Assembly (NCBI GenBank): GCA_022496205.1
Contig: WTXD01000084.1
Span: 1-64,000, forward strand
DNA length: 64,000 bases
Source: Gloeopeniophorella convolvens
Lineage: Eukaryota > Basidiomycota > Agaricomycetes > Russulales
Direction of reading: 5' to 3'
The number at the start of each line of letters is the position of its first letter. The stretch's first letter is position 1. The notes under the pieces are model-generated. The model searched no databases and had not been told where the DNA came from. It saw only the letters and a list, made by a program, of their open reading frames with translations. Positions 11,593-23,116 of this stretch are shown in pieces. Both the position numbers and the translations under genes were made by a program.

Positions 11593-13282
11593 TCAAATAA
11601 AAGCACCTTCCATAAGTTCAGGATACTGAGTTCCGTGAGGTATCATCTGGCAGGATACATCCAAAGGGCACTCGGGAGTACTGTGTGCGTTGATAAAAGG
11701 GTGGAGTTCTGTGAGTGCCTTCGACGGGTCGTATCCGTCAGCGCTGTAGAAGAGCAGCAGGAGGTCGCGCAGGTTGCGCAGCAGGTGGATGCCGCCAGGG
11801 CGTCCCAAGGTCCGTGCAACAGCCAAAGCGAAGGCATTTTCTACAATCATATGACGGACGCTGTTGAGCGCCATAAAGATCATGTGCCATTCAGGGATGT
11901 AGGTAGTCCATTGCGTGTCCGGATCGTTCGGCAGGGGAGCATCGTCAAGCACTTTGATGATTAGCGTCTCCATAAACGAGAGGACCGGAGCGATGTAGTG
12001 TAAAAGCCACGCGGCGGAACCCAGTGGGGGACCGGGGACATCCGAAGCCCGCATGCGAAAAGTCATGATGGGTGGCCTGGTGTAGTCTTCTGGCGAGTAG
12101 ATCTTAATCCAACCGCCGTACTTGAGCGAGAACTGCAGATGAGCTACCATGCCGGGCCCAGCAAACATCGTTCCGTGGTCGATGAAACTGATCAAAGATG
12201 GGATTATGAAAACGGCTTCGTCCTCGAATCGGATCTCGAATTCCGCAAGCTTCGGAGCTACTGTCCTGCAAGTAAATAGCTCCAGATACGTGCTTAATCC
12301 GACGAAAACGAATCTAGTCAGAGATGGGAGTGTAACCTGCGCTACGACAGGAGGCGGTTGAACCGAGGTGCGGCCAGAGAAGTCATATGCCTCAAGCTGC
12401 ACGGTCAAGCATTCCAATCGGGACATTTGACACACACGCTCAACAAGCTCGCTGACCAAGGAAAGGTTGCCCCCAGGGAAATCATATTCCAACGAGAACT
12501 CGAGTTGAGTGATGTGAAGAGAGGAAGGTAGGGGAGGGAGGACACCGCTCAAGTTGAGTACGCGCAAAAGGGGAGCACCTTCGGCGAGGAAGTTGTCCGG
12601 GAAGATGTGGGGGGAACATGGCCAATTAGCTGCACGGAGCCGAAGTGACTCGAGCTGTGGGGCAGCCCCAGTCATCGTCGTAAAAAATTGACGCAGTACA
12701 TCGTCGTCTGCAAGCAGAGCGATATTGCGTATGCGGTCGGGAGATTCGAATGCTAGAGCGACGGCGTTAATGTCTTCAGGAGACCAAGAAACAAGCACAC
12801 GAGGCTCGATGCCCTGTGCTTCCATCCCATCCTCAGTGTCGCTTCTATTTGCATCGCTGTCTTCTTCGCTGACGTCGTCGTCACTTTCGTCATCGGTCTC
12901 ATCTCCATCTGAGTCGTCATTGTACGCCTCGTTCCAGTAACCGACATCAAAAGCGAACGAGGGTGGCAGGCGTAGAATGGAGGCGACGGGAGCACCGTGG
13001 GTAATATGAAGGTCCAACTTCAGGCGTTTGTGTGACGAAATAATGAGGTGTCGCCACCGGTGGCACACGTGTGCGAGCGATTGCCAAGGCCAAGTCCAAC
13101 CTGTCTCCATCGGAGAGGGTGCGGCCAATCGATAGAAGTCAAATACCCTCAAGAGCACGTCGTCAGGAAAGTGGTCTGCCAGCGAGCCCTGAGTTGTTTC
13201 GTCGCCTGTAATCTGCTAATTAGATCTAGCAAAGATGGCGGATAGGATTATGCGTACGTCGGTCACCCGCAGTTCGTTCCAT
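11593..13282 (-). CDS. F-box protein with acidic insert
   Basis: About 545 residues. The long second exon carries FPDDVLLRVFDFYRL (F-box), then WPWQSLAHVCHRWRHLIISS. It also has an acidic insert near residues 95-130 (DSDGDETDDESDDD and more), a leucine-rich middle, and the family C-terminal block (NAFALAVARTLGRPGG, LRNLRDLLLLFYSADGY), ending MEGAFI at 11593. The F-box frame has no ATG of its own. I infer a first exon from ATG 13282 (MERTAGDR), joined by a 52-bp phase-1 intron (GTACGC...ATTACAG), which mirrors the paralogs. Likely role by family: substrate-binding subunit of an SCF ubiquitin ligase. The acidic insert is shared with the plus-strand genes at 48.8 and 50.8 kb, so these three form a subgroup. 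The start is less certain than the rest. Confidence 0.78.
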
Positions 13283-13765
13283 CCTGCACTCGGTAGCTCC
13301 AGCACCACGAAAGAGAGGTGTGCGCCTTTGAGTCTTCTTTGTGGCGTTAATCGACTACCCACCGTGCACTGGGCTTCGGGGTTTACGGATTTCGGAGCAG
13401 ATAAGGACTTTCGGGACAGAGTGGATGATACAGGCGGTGCGGAGCTGAGAGAAGATGAAACACTGCGGAGCCAGCCCGGGAACGTTGTTTGCTCGTTGCG
13501 AGCACTTCGACTGGCTGAGACCGTTGAAAGGTGATCAACCGATCAGATTCGTTCGAGTCAAGGTGGTGGTGGCATATAGGTAGCCGCCAGTGGCCACGGC
13601 ACCTACGCCTCCAACGTCAAACTCTCAAAAGTGGATCATGTGACTCGGAGTCATGCGCGCTTAGCGCTACAAGGCTACGGGCTGCATGGCGGCTGCAACT
13701 GGATCCCGCCGCTCGGAGCACCGACACGCGTCACATATAACAACTCATATTCACGGAAAATATAT

Positions 13766-15407
13766 CTATTCCATCCAATCCAGGCGACAAATGAATGCTT
13801 CCAGAGAACTACGATGGCCGTCATGCCTGAGCTCTGGATGCTGCCTTCGAGAGGGAACCATTCTGCAGCAAACATCCAGAGCGCGCTTATATGTGCTGTG
13901 TGCCTTGATGAATGGTTTGAGTTCGGCGAGGAGGTTCCGCAGGTCGTAGTCGTCGTCGCTGTAGAAGAGCAATCGGAGGTCCTGCAAATTAGGCAGCAAT
14001 TTGACGCCGCTCGGCTGCCCCAGGGTCCGCACGATACCCGGGACAAACATGTTTTCCACTACCATATGACGAACTCCAGCGAGTGTGCCTAGGATTTCAC
14101 TGAACTGCGGTACGTGATCTAGCAGTTCTACCACTGGATCATCGGGCTCCGGTTGTTGAAAGTAGCTGATGATAAGCTTCTCCGCAAATGCGAAGGCAGG
14201 TGCCAGCGCATGACAGAGTGATGTAACGGAGGCTATGCAAGAACCGATATCCATGGACTCCATCGTGAAGGACACGGGAGAGCTCCCAGGCTTCTGGGCT
14301 GAGGAGTACGTCTTGATGGAACTGTCTGTATGCGAAAGCGCCAATTGAACCATGGCGGAAACCGCGTGAATCTTTGTCGAACAGGAGATGAAACTTTGGA
14401 GGGACGGGATCGTGACTGTCGATATGTCCTCAAGATGTACTTTGAGACATTCGAGCTGCGGAGCTGCTATTCGACCGATTAAAGCCTCGAAATGAGCGCC
14501 TAGCCCCTCGAAAGTGATCCTGGACAACATCGGGAGAGGTTGTGGTACACCGTTGAAGGGCGGTCGTTCATGTGCATCTGGGGCGGGCCCATCGCGACCG
14601 ACCGCAGAGACCACCAGGGCCAGAGTCTTCAGCTGAGACATTTCGCATATGCGGTCGACAATGGTATCAAGCGAGGATATGTCGATGTCGAAGCCGGATT
14701 CAAGATTGAGGTCGAAATGAACGAGGAGAGGAGTGGAAGGTAGGGGAGGGAGGACTCTCGTCAATGTGAGTTTGTGCAACGCTGGAACCCTCCCGCCGAG
14801 GAAGTTATCGGGAAAGGCGAGTGAGGTCCAGTCAGACGAGGAAACAGCCAGGGATTCGAGTTTGGGGACAGGCTCCGTCATCGTCTCGAACAGTTCCTCG
14901 AGGTCGTCGTCGGTCCCGCAGATACGAATTTCGCGAATGCGGTCAGGCTGTTTGAATATAAAGGAGACGGAGTCGATGTCTTCAGTGGACCATGGAACAG
15001 CCTCGTGATCCTCGTCGTACTCCTCCTTCCAGTAATCGATCACAAACGAGGTCTCCGGGAATAGCCGAGGTAGGATATCGAGGACGGGCGCACCGAGCGT
15101 GAGGAAAAAATCCATCCTCAGGCGGTTGGGAGACAAAAGAATGAGTCGATACCATCGACGGCACACCTGCGCAAGCAGGTACCATGGCCAAACCCAGCCG
15201 GTCTTCGTGGGCCGCCACGAGCCCAATCGATAGAAATCGAATATTTCGAGGAGTACATCATCAGGGATGTAGCAACCAACGAGCCGTCTTCGCGTCCCTA
15301 CCAATTTGGCTGATATCTAGCGCGTGAGTGAGCGGAAGATGAGCGAGCATGAGGACACACATACTGAGGCCATTTGCGGTACGCTGAAGAGGCGCAACGG
15401 CGAGCAT
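13766..15407 (-). CDS. F-box protein, array unit 1
   Basis: About 528 residues. Exon 1 is 14 codons (MLAVAPLQRTANGL) from ATG 15407, joined by a 55-bp phase-1 intron (GTATGT...ATATCAG) to an exon that runs open to the stop at 13766. The F-box is YIPDDVLLEIFDFYRL, then LAQVCRRWYRLILLSP. Leucine-rich segments fill the middle, and the C-terminal block reads VENMFVPGIVRTLGQPSG and LLPNLQDLRLLFYSDDDYDL, ending RLDWME. No ATG precedes the F-box in its own frame, so the short first exon is needed. The first half resembles unit 2 and the second half unit 3. SCF substrate-receptor function is inferred from the family; the target is unknown. Confidence 0.83.
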
Positions 15408-16118
15408 TCTCAGCACAAATATCCCTTCCCTCAGTACGGCAAGGAGGAGGATGTGGCAATCAGCTCAGAGGACCTTGAAGTGGAGTCTGGGCCCGCGGTT
15501 GAGTCCGGCTTGCTTGACCCCAGCTTTCGCAGTGTCAGTGGACCACTAGTTCCAGCCTGTGTGGCAGCGACTCGGGAGCCTACTTGACTGAGGTGGACGA
15601 GTAAAGAGGGATGGACGTCCGAAAGAAAAACATCGAAATCACGGAGTCGAGGGTCCTCGGTTACGGACTGTTACGGAGGAGTGCTCAATTGGCGCTGTTG
15701 ATCCGGGGCTCCCAGATCTAGATGTCCGGGTACTACCGAGCACTAGCCTGTTATGACCTCCGATCCGATGATAACAGGGCGCCGGCACCGTAAGTGCTGC
15801 AGCAGCTCCCCTCCACCGCTCAACCCAGCACGCGTTGAGTGCTAGGATACGGAAACAGGTGGGCCATCTGCGGATGAGTCCTCCAGGCTCTGACGCGTGA
15901 ACGCTGACCGGTAACCGGTTCATCGGGTTCATCCAGTCAAGGCCGCAGCGGCCGCCACGGCGCGCCGTACGCCTCTAACTCTCAAAAGTGATTCGTGTGA
16001 CTCGGACATGCGCCACAAAACTCGCGGGCCTGCACATGGAGGCTACAACTGACTCCCGCTGCGAGCACCGTCACATCCAACAACTCACGTTCGTTGTTAA
16101 GAGATCTACTACTGTACA
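15408..16118. other. Repeated intergenic DNA of the array (units 1-2)
   Basis: Promoter side of unit 1 and 3' flank of unit 2. It matches the other intergenic spacers of the array and holds no supported gene. Confidence 0.6.
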
Positions 16119-17766
16119 CTATTCTCGACCGGCTACCTGCATATCCATGTGACAAAGGACTGCTTCCAGAGATCCACGGAAACCGCCATGCCTGAGCTCT
16201 GGATGCTGCCTGTGAGAGGAAACCATTCTGCAGCAAACATCCAGAGCATGCTTGTATGTGCTGTGTGCCTTAATGAATGGTTTGAGTTCGGCGAGGAGGT
16301 TCTGCAGATCGTAGTCGTCGCCGCTGTAGAAGAGCAGCCGGAGGTCCTGCAAATTAGGCAGCAATTTGACGCCGCTCGATTGTCCCAGGGCGCGCACGAC
16401 AGCCGGGACAGACACGTTTTCCACTGCCATGTGACGAACCCCAGCGAGCATGCCTAAGATCTCACTTAACTGCGATACGTAGTCTAGCAGCTCCATCACT
16501 GGGTCATCGGGCCCTGGTCCTCGGTAGCTGATGATGAGTTTCTCCGCAAATGCGAAGGCAGGTGCCAGTGCGTGACAAAGTGAGGCGATAGAGGCCATGC
16601 AAGAGCCAGAATCCATGGACCGTATCGCGAAAGACACGGGAGACCTCGTGGGATTCTGGGCTGAGGAATAAGTCTTGACGGAGATGTCTTCATGTGAAAG
16701 CTCCAATTGAACCATGGCGGAGGTCGAGTGAAGTTTTGTCGAATAGGAGATGAAACTTGGGAGGGACGGGATGAAGATTGTCGATTTGTCGTCAAAAGAC
16801 ACGCAGAGAAGTTCGAGCCTAGGGGCTGCTATTCGGCGGATCAACGCCTCGAAACGAGCGCCAGACCCCATGAAGTGGATCTCGGACAACATGAGGAGGG
16901 ACTTTGGTACACCTTTGAAAGGCGGCAGGTCATGTAGATCTAGGGGAGGCTCGTCAATGACAACCGCAGAGACTGTCATGGACAGAGTCTCCAACTGAGA
17001 CATTTCGCAGAGGCGGTCGACAATAGTGTCAAGTGAGGATATATCAACGTCGTAGCCGGATTCAAGATCGAGGTCAAAGTGGACGAGGAAAGGGGCGAAG
17101 GGAAGGGGAGGAAGGATTCCCGTCAACTTGAGTTTGCGCAACGCTGGAACCCTCCCGCCGAGGAAGTTATCGGGAAAGTCGGGTGAGGTCCAGTTGGACG
17201 AAGTGACATCCAGGGATTCGAGTTTGGGGAGAGGCCCCGTCATCGTCTTGAACAGGTCCTCGAGGTCGTCGTCGGTCCCGCAGATACTAATTTCGCGAAT
17301 GCGGTCGGGTTGTTCGAATACAAGGGAGATAGAGTCGATGTCTTCAGTGGACCATGGGACGAGCTCGTGATCACTATCATACTCCTCTTTCCAGTAGTCG
17401 ATCACGAGCGAGGTCTCCGTAGATAGCCGAGGTAGGATGTCGACAACGGGCGCACCGAGGGCAAGGAAAAAATCCATCCTCAAGCGCTTGGGAGACGAAA
17501 GGATGATCTGATGCCACCGACGGCATACCTGCGCAAGCAAGGGCCATGGCCAAACCCAGCCGGTCTTCTTGGGCCCCCATGGGTCCGATCGATAGAAATC
17601 GAATACTTCGAGGAGCACATCATCAGGGATGTAGTGACCAACGAGCCGTCCCTGCGTCCCTGGTCTGGCTAATTTCTAGCGCGTGAGTGAGGGAAAGATG
17701 ACGTGTGGGGACGCACATACTTAGGTCGTTCGCAGTACGCTCGAGAGGCGCAACAGCCCCATGCAT
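16119..17766 (-). CDS. F-box protein, array unit 2
   Basis: About 530 residues. Exon 1 from ATG 17766 reads MHGAVAPLERTANDL and ends one base into a codon before GTATGTGCG. The acceptor is GAAATTAG, and exon 2 opens TRPGTQGRLVGHYIPDDVLL. The F-box continues LEVFDFYRS ... LAQVCRRWHQIILSSP. A leucine-rich middle follows, with a C-terminal block MAVENVSVPAVVRALGQSSG and LRLLFYSGDDYDL, ending HMDMQVAGRE at 16119. The middle marker RFEALIRRIAAPRLE groups it with unit 4. The reading frame is intact. Likely SCF adaptor by family knowledge. Confidence 0.83.
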
Positions 17767-18468
17767 CCTTCAAATATCCTTTCCCTTGCGGCAGAGAGGA
17801 GAGCGTGGCAATCAGCTCAGAGGCACCTTGAAGGGTAGTTTGAACCCGTGATTGAGTTCAGTTGTTTGTCCACAGCTTGGCCACTGGTACCAGCCTGGGC
17901 GACAGTGACTCGGGAGCCTGATGGGCTGAGGTGGACGAGAAAAGAGGTTTCTACGGAGGAGCGACTTGGGCAACGCAAGACGTCCGAAAGAAAGACGTCG
18001 AGAGCGCGGAGCCGGGGATTGAACAGAGACCGCTCGGTCATGCATCATGCGCTGTTGATCCGGGGCTCTTAGATGTCCGGGTACTACCGAGCGCTAGATT
18101 ACGACCCCCGATCCGATGGCAACAGGACGCCGACACCGTATGTAAGTGCAGCTCCCCTCCACCGCTCAACCCAGCACGCGGCGTGTAGCGCACTGAGTAA
18201 TAGGATACAGAGACAAGTAGGCCATCTGCGGATAAGCCCTCCAGGCCCTGACGCGTGAACGCTGACCGGTAACCAGTTGATCTGGTTCAACGTCCACTCG
18301 ATGCTGCAGTGGCCACCACGGCGCACCGAGTACCAACCGAGTACGCCTCCAACTCTCAAAAGTGAATCATGTAACTCGCGGACATGCACATGGAGGCTGC
18401 AACTGACTCCCGCCGCGAACACTGTCGCAAACAGCAACTCACGTTCATTCAAAAGAGGTCTATTACAA
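17767..18468. other. Repeated intergenic DNA of the array (units 2-3)
   Basis: Spacer homologous to those at 15.4-16.1, 20.1-20.9 and 22.5-23.1 kb; no gene seen. Confidence 0.6.
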
Positions 18469-20116
18469 CTATTCTCGACGGGCCACCTGCATGGCCATGT
18501 GACAACCTAATGCTTCTAGAGACCCACGATCGCCATGCCTGAGCTCTGGATGCTCCCTTTGAGAGGGAATCGTTCTGCAGCAAACATCCAGAGCGCGCTT
18601 GCGTGTGGTGCGTGCCTTGATGAACGGTTCGAGTTCAGCGAGGAGATTCTGCAAATCGTAGTTGTCGTCGCTGTAGAAGAGTAACCGGAGGTTCTGCAAA
18701 TTAGGCAGCAATTCGACGCCGCTCGGCTGCCCCAGGGTCCGCACGATACCCGGGACAAACATGTTTTCCACTACCATATAACGAACTTCAGCGAGCATGC
18801 CTAGGATTTCACTGAACTGCGGTACGTGATCTAGCAGTTCTACCACTGGATCATCGGGCTCTGGTTCCTGATAGCAGCTGATGATGAGCTTCTCCACAGA
18901 TGCGAAGGCAGGTGCTAGCGCATGAGAGAGTGACGTAACGGAGGCTATGCAAGAACCGATATCCATAGACTCCATCGTGAAAGACACGAGAGAGCTCCCG
19001 GGCTTCTGGGCCGAGGAGTACATCTTGACGGAACTGCCTTCATGTGAAAGCTCTAATTGAACCATGGCGGAAACTGCGTGAAGTTTCGTGGAACAGGAGA
19101 TGAAACTCTGGAGGGACGGTATCACGATTGTCGATGTGTCGTCGAGATGTACTTCGAGAGATTTGAGCTCCGGAGCTGCTATTCGGCCGATCAAAGCCTC
19201 GAGATGAGCGCCTAGCCCCTCGAAGCTGATCCTGGACAACATGAGGAGAGGTTTTGGTACACCATTGAAGGGCCGTCGGCCATGTGCGCCTGAGGCAGAC
19301 CCATCGCTGCCGAACGCAGAGACTGCCAGGACCAGAGTCTCCAGCTGAGACATTTCGCATATCCGGTCGATAACGGTGTCAAGTGAGGATATATCGATGT
19401 CGAACTCGTGTTCAAGATCGAGTTCGAAATGGACGAGGGAGGGTGTGGCGGGTAGTGGAGGGAGGATTCTTCTCAGTGTGAGTTCGCGCAGTGCCGGAAC
19501 CCTCCCGCCAAGGAAGTTATCGGGAAAGTCGGGTGAGATCCAGCTAGACGAGAGTATCGTCAGGGATTCAAGTTTGGGGACGGGACACGTCATCATCTTG
19601 AACAAGTTCTCGAGAACGTCTTCGGTCGCGTAGATACTAATCTCGCGAATGCGGTCGGGTTGGTTGAATACAAGGGAGATGGAGTCGATGTCTTCAGTGG
19701 GCCATGGAACAAGCTCGTAATCCTCGTCGTACCCCTCCTTCCAGTAGTTGACCACAAGCGAGGTCTCCATGGATAGCCGAGGTAGGATGTCGACAACGGG
19801 CGCACCAAGGGTAAGGAAAAAATCCATCCTCAAGCGCTTGGGAGATGAGAGAATGAGTCGATGCCATTGACGGCACACCCGCGCAAGCAGGTACCATGGC
19901 CAAACCCAGCCTGTCTTCGTGGGCCCCCACGGGTCCAATCGATAGAAATCGAATATTTCGAGGAGCACATCGTCGGGGATGTGGCGACCAACGAGCCGTC
20001 CCTGCCTCCCTAGTTTGGCTAATTTCTGGCGCGTGAGTGAGGGAGAGATAACATGTGGAGACGCACGTACTTAGGTCATTCGCAGTACACTGAAAAGGCA
20101 CAACAGCTTCGTGCAT
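18469..20116 (-). CDS. F-box protein, array unit 3
   Basis: About 531 residues. Exon 1 from ATG 20116 reads MHEAVVPFQCTANDL, with donor GTACGTGC and acceptor GAAATTAG. Exon 2 begins TKLGRQGRLVGRHIPDDVLL and gives F-box LEIFDFYRLDPW ... LARVCRQWHRLILSSP. The N-terminal half shares IYATEDVLENLF and HFELDLEH with unit 4. The second half (QKPGSSLVSFTMESMDIGS, MVVENMFVPGIVRTLG) matches unit 1, so the gene looks mosaic. It ends HMAMQVARRE at 18469, a tail like that of unit 2. The frame is intact, and the expected role is substrate recognition in an SCF ligase. Confidence 0.83.
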
Positions 20117-20875
20117 CCTTAACACAAATATCCCTTCCCTTGCGGCAGTGACTCGGGAACCTGATAGGCTGAGGTGGACAAGAAAAGAGGTTTCCACGGA
20201 GGAGTGACTTGGGCGACGCAAGGCGTCCGAAAGAAAGACGTCGAGAGCGCGCGGAGCCGGGGACTGGACAGAGACCGCTCGGTCATGCATCATGCGCTGT
20301 TGATCCGGGGCTCTTAGATGTCCGGGTACTACCGAGCGCTAGATTACGACCTCCGATCCAATAGCAAGGCACCGTGTGTAAGTGCACTGCATTGGCTCCC
20401 CTTCACCGTTCAACCCAGCACGCCCCGTGGACGCACCGGGTGCTAGGATACGGAGACAGGTGGGCCTTCTGCGGATGATCATGAGCCCTTTCAGGCTCTG
20501 GCGCGTGAACGCTGAATTCGAAGCGCTGACCGGTAACCAGTCGATCAGGTTCGTCCAGTCAAGGCTGTAGGCCGCTGGCGGCCACGGCGCGCCGTACGCC
20601 TCCAACTCTCGAAAGTGAATCGTGTGACTCGGATTTATGCGCCACAAGGCTCGCGAGCCACATGGCGGCTGCAACTGACTCGCGCCGCGTGCATCGTCAC
20701 ATCCAACAACTCACGTTCGTGGAAAAGAGATCTATTACGACTATTCTCGACAAGCTGCCTGTCATAATCCATCGCGGAACGACTGTCTTCCGCAATCGGA
20801 ATAAGGTCGGCAACGGAGACTACCTGTCATATATCCATGCAACAAAGGACTGCCTCCAGAGATCTACGATAACTG
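20117..20875. other. Repeated intergenic DNA of the array (units 3-4)
   Basis: Spacer homologous to the other array spacers; no gene seen. Confidence 0.6.
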
Positions 20876-22463
20876 TCACGCGTCATGCTCGAGCTCTGGA
20901 TGCTGGCTTCCAGAGGGAACTATTCTGCAGCAAACATCCAGAGTACGCTTATATGTGCTGTGTGCCTTGATGAACGGTCTGAGTTCGACGAGGAGGTTCT
21001 GCAAATCGTAGTTGTCGCCGCTGTAGAGGAGCAACCGAAGGTCCTGCAAATTAGGCAGCAATTTGACGCCGCTTGGTTGTCCCAGGGTACGTACGACAGC
21101 TGGGACAGATATGTTTTCCACTGCCATGTGACGAACTCCAGCGAGCGTGCCTAGGATTTCACTGAACTGCGATATGTGATCCAGCAGCTCCGTCACTGGG
21201 TCATCGGACCACAGCCTTTGATAACGGCTGATGATGAGTTTCTCCGCAAATGCGAAAGCAGGCGCTAGTGCATGACAAATCGACCCAGTAGAGGCCATGA
21301 AAGAGCCAGGATCCATGGACCACATCACGAAAGACACGGGAGACCTCGTGGGATTCTGGGTTGAGGAGTAAGTCTTGACGGAAACGCCCCTACTTGAAAG
21401 CCCAAATTGAACCATGGCGGAGGTCGAGTGAAGTTTCGTCGAACAGGAGATAAACCTGGAGAGGGACGGGATGAAGATCGTCGATGTGTCATCGAGAGAT
21501 ACGTAGAGAGATTCGAGCCTAGGAGCTGCCATTCAGCGGATCAGCGCCTCGAAACGAGCGCCGGACCCCACGAAGTAGATCTTGGACAACATGAGGAGGG
21601 GCTTTGGTACAACATTGAAGGGCCGTCGGTCATGTGTATCTAGGGGAGGCTCGTCGATGTCGACCACAGAGATTGTCATGGACAGAGTCTCCAGCTGAGA
21701 CATTTCGCAGAGGTGGTTGATAATGGTGTCAAGTAAGGATACGTCGATGTCGAAGCCGTGTTCAAGATCGAGCTCGAAATGGGCGAGGAAGGGGGTGGCG
21801 GGTAGGGGAGGGAGGATTGCCGTCAATGTGAGTTTGCGCAACGCTGGAACGCTCCCGCCAAGGAAGTTATCGGGGAAGACGGGTGAGGTCCAGTCAGACG
21901 AGGTTATCGTCAGGGATTCGAGTTTGGGGAGAGGCTCTGTCATCGTCTTGAATAGGTTCTCGAGAACGTCTTCGATCGCGTAGATACGAATTTCGCGGAT
22001 GCGGTCAGGTTGTTTGAATACAAGGGAGACGGAGTCGATGTCTTCAGTGGACCATGGAACGAGCTCGTAATCCTCGTCGTACTCCTTCCAGTAGTCGATC
22101 ACAAGCGAGGTCTCCGTAGATAGCCGAGGTAGGATGTCGACAACGGGCGCACCGAGCGTGAGGAGAAAATCTATCCTCAGGCGCTTGGGAGACGAAAGAA
22201 TGAGTCGATGCCATCGACGGCACACTTGCGCAAGCAGGTACCATGGCCAAACCCAGCCGGTCTTCATGGGCCTCCACGGTTCCAATCGATAGAAATCAAA
22301 TATTTCGAGGAGCACATCGTCGGGGATGTGGCGACTAACGAGCCGTCCCTGCGTCCCTAGTCTGGCTAATTTCTAGCGTGTGAGTGAGGGAAAGATGACG
22401 TGTGAGGACGCACATACTTAGGCTATCCGCAGTACGTTGGAGAGGCACAACAGCTTCGTGCAT
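20876..22463 (-). pseudogene. F-box gene, array unit 4, with nonsense codon
   Basis: Exon 1 from ATG 22463 reads MHEAVVPLQRTADSL. The same phase-1 intron leads to TRLGTQGRLVSRHIPDDVLL and a standard F-box (LAQVCRRWHRLILSSPKRL). The frame stays open to FEALIR, where TGA at 21533-21535 interrupts it. It then continues in the same frame (MAAPRLESLYVSLDDTSTIF) to PELEHDA at 20876. Unit 2 has RRIAAPRLE at this place, so the stop replaces an arginine codon by a single C-to-T change (CGA to TGA). A truncated product would keep the F-box and lose the C-terminal half. No other damage is visible, so the event is recent, or is a sequence error. Confidence 0.8.
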
Positions 22464-23116
22464 CCTTAACACAAATATCGCTTCCCTTGCGGTAGAGGAG
22501 AGTGCGACAATCAGCTCAGAGGCACCTTGAAGGGGAATTTGAGGCTTTGAGCTCGTGATTGAGTCCGATTGTTTGTCCACAGCTTTCACAGCTGGCCACC
22601 GGTACCAGCCTGAGCGGCAGTGAATCGGGAGTCTGATTGGCTGAAGTGGTTGAGAAAAGATGTTTCTGCGGAGGAGCAACTTGGGCGACGCAAGGCGTCC
22701 GAAAGAATGTGTCGGGACCGCGATTGGACAGGGACCGCTCGGTCACGGAGTGTTCAATTCACGCTGTTGATCCGGGGCTCTTAGACGCCCGGTACTACGT
22801 CCGAGCGCTAGATTACGACCTCCGATCCGATGGCAACGGGGCACCGTCGTGAATTCTCGTGAGCCGCAGATCCTTGTCTAGGTATCCTCGTCAATCCGCT
22901 AGGACGAGTAGAACCCCTGCTAATCCTTGTCGCGGTTCGACCATCTTCCGCGCCTGATAGAAGTAGTTGCCTGCGCCTGAGGCGCACAGGGATGCAGAAA
23001 GCATACGTTTATTGTTCGAACCAACGCAAAACCAACGCAAGCATCTGGGTGAAGATGTCCGGTCTGAGCTCGGACTCAGCTGTCAATCGGGCAGAGAACG
23101 CAGTTGATTGATACGA
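22464..23116. other. Intergenic DNA at the 5' end of the array
   Basis: The first ~400 bp match the array spacers. Similarity seems to stop near 22860, after which the sequence is unique. No gene seen. Confidence 0.5.

Larger units (their letters stand above)
13545..22860. repeat. Tandem array of four ~2.35-kb F-box units
   Basis: Four consecutive units hold one F-box gene each plus flanks. First codons lie at 15407, 17766, 20116 and 22463, giving spacings of 2359, 2350 and 2347 bp. Intergenic DNA is repeated too: the block CTGTTGATCCGGGGCTC followed by GTACTACCGAGC-type sequence recurs near 15690, 18050, 20295 and 22765. The 3' flanks (GCCACGGCGC...CTCTCAAAAGTG...) recur near 13590, 15960, 18320 and 20580. 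The repeat therefore covers promoter, gene and 3' flank. Copies have diverged enough to differ in coding sequence, and one is interrupted by a stop. Confidence 0.85.

Noticed and set aside
13631..14092. Plus-strand open frame of 153 codons overlapping array unit 1
   Set aside because: It is antisense to the conserved C-terminal block of the F-box gene and recurs in the other units for that reason.
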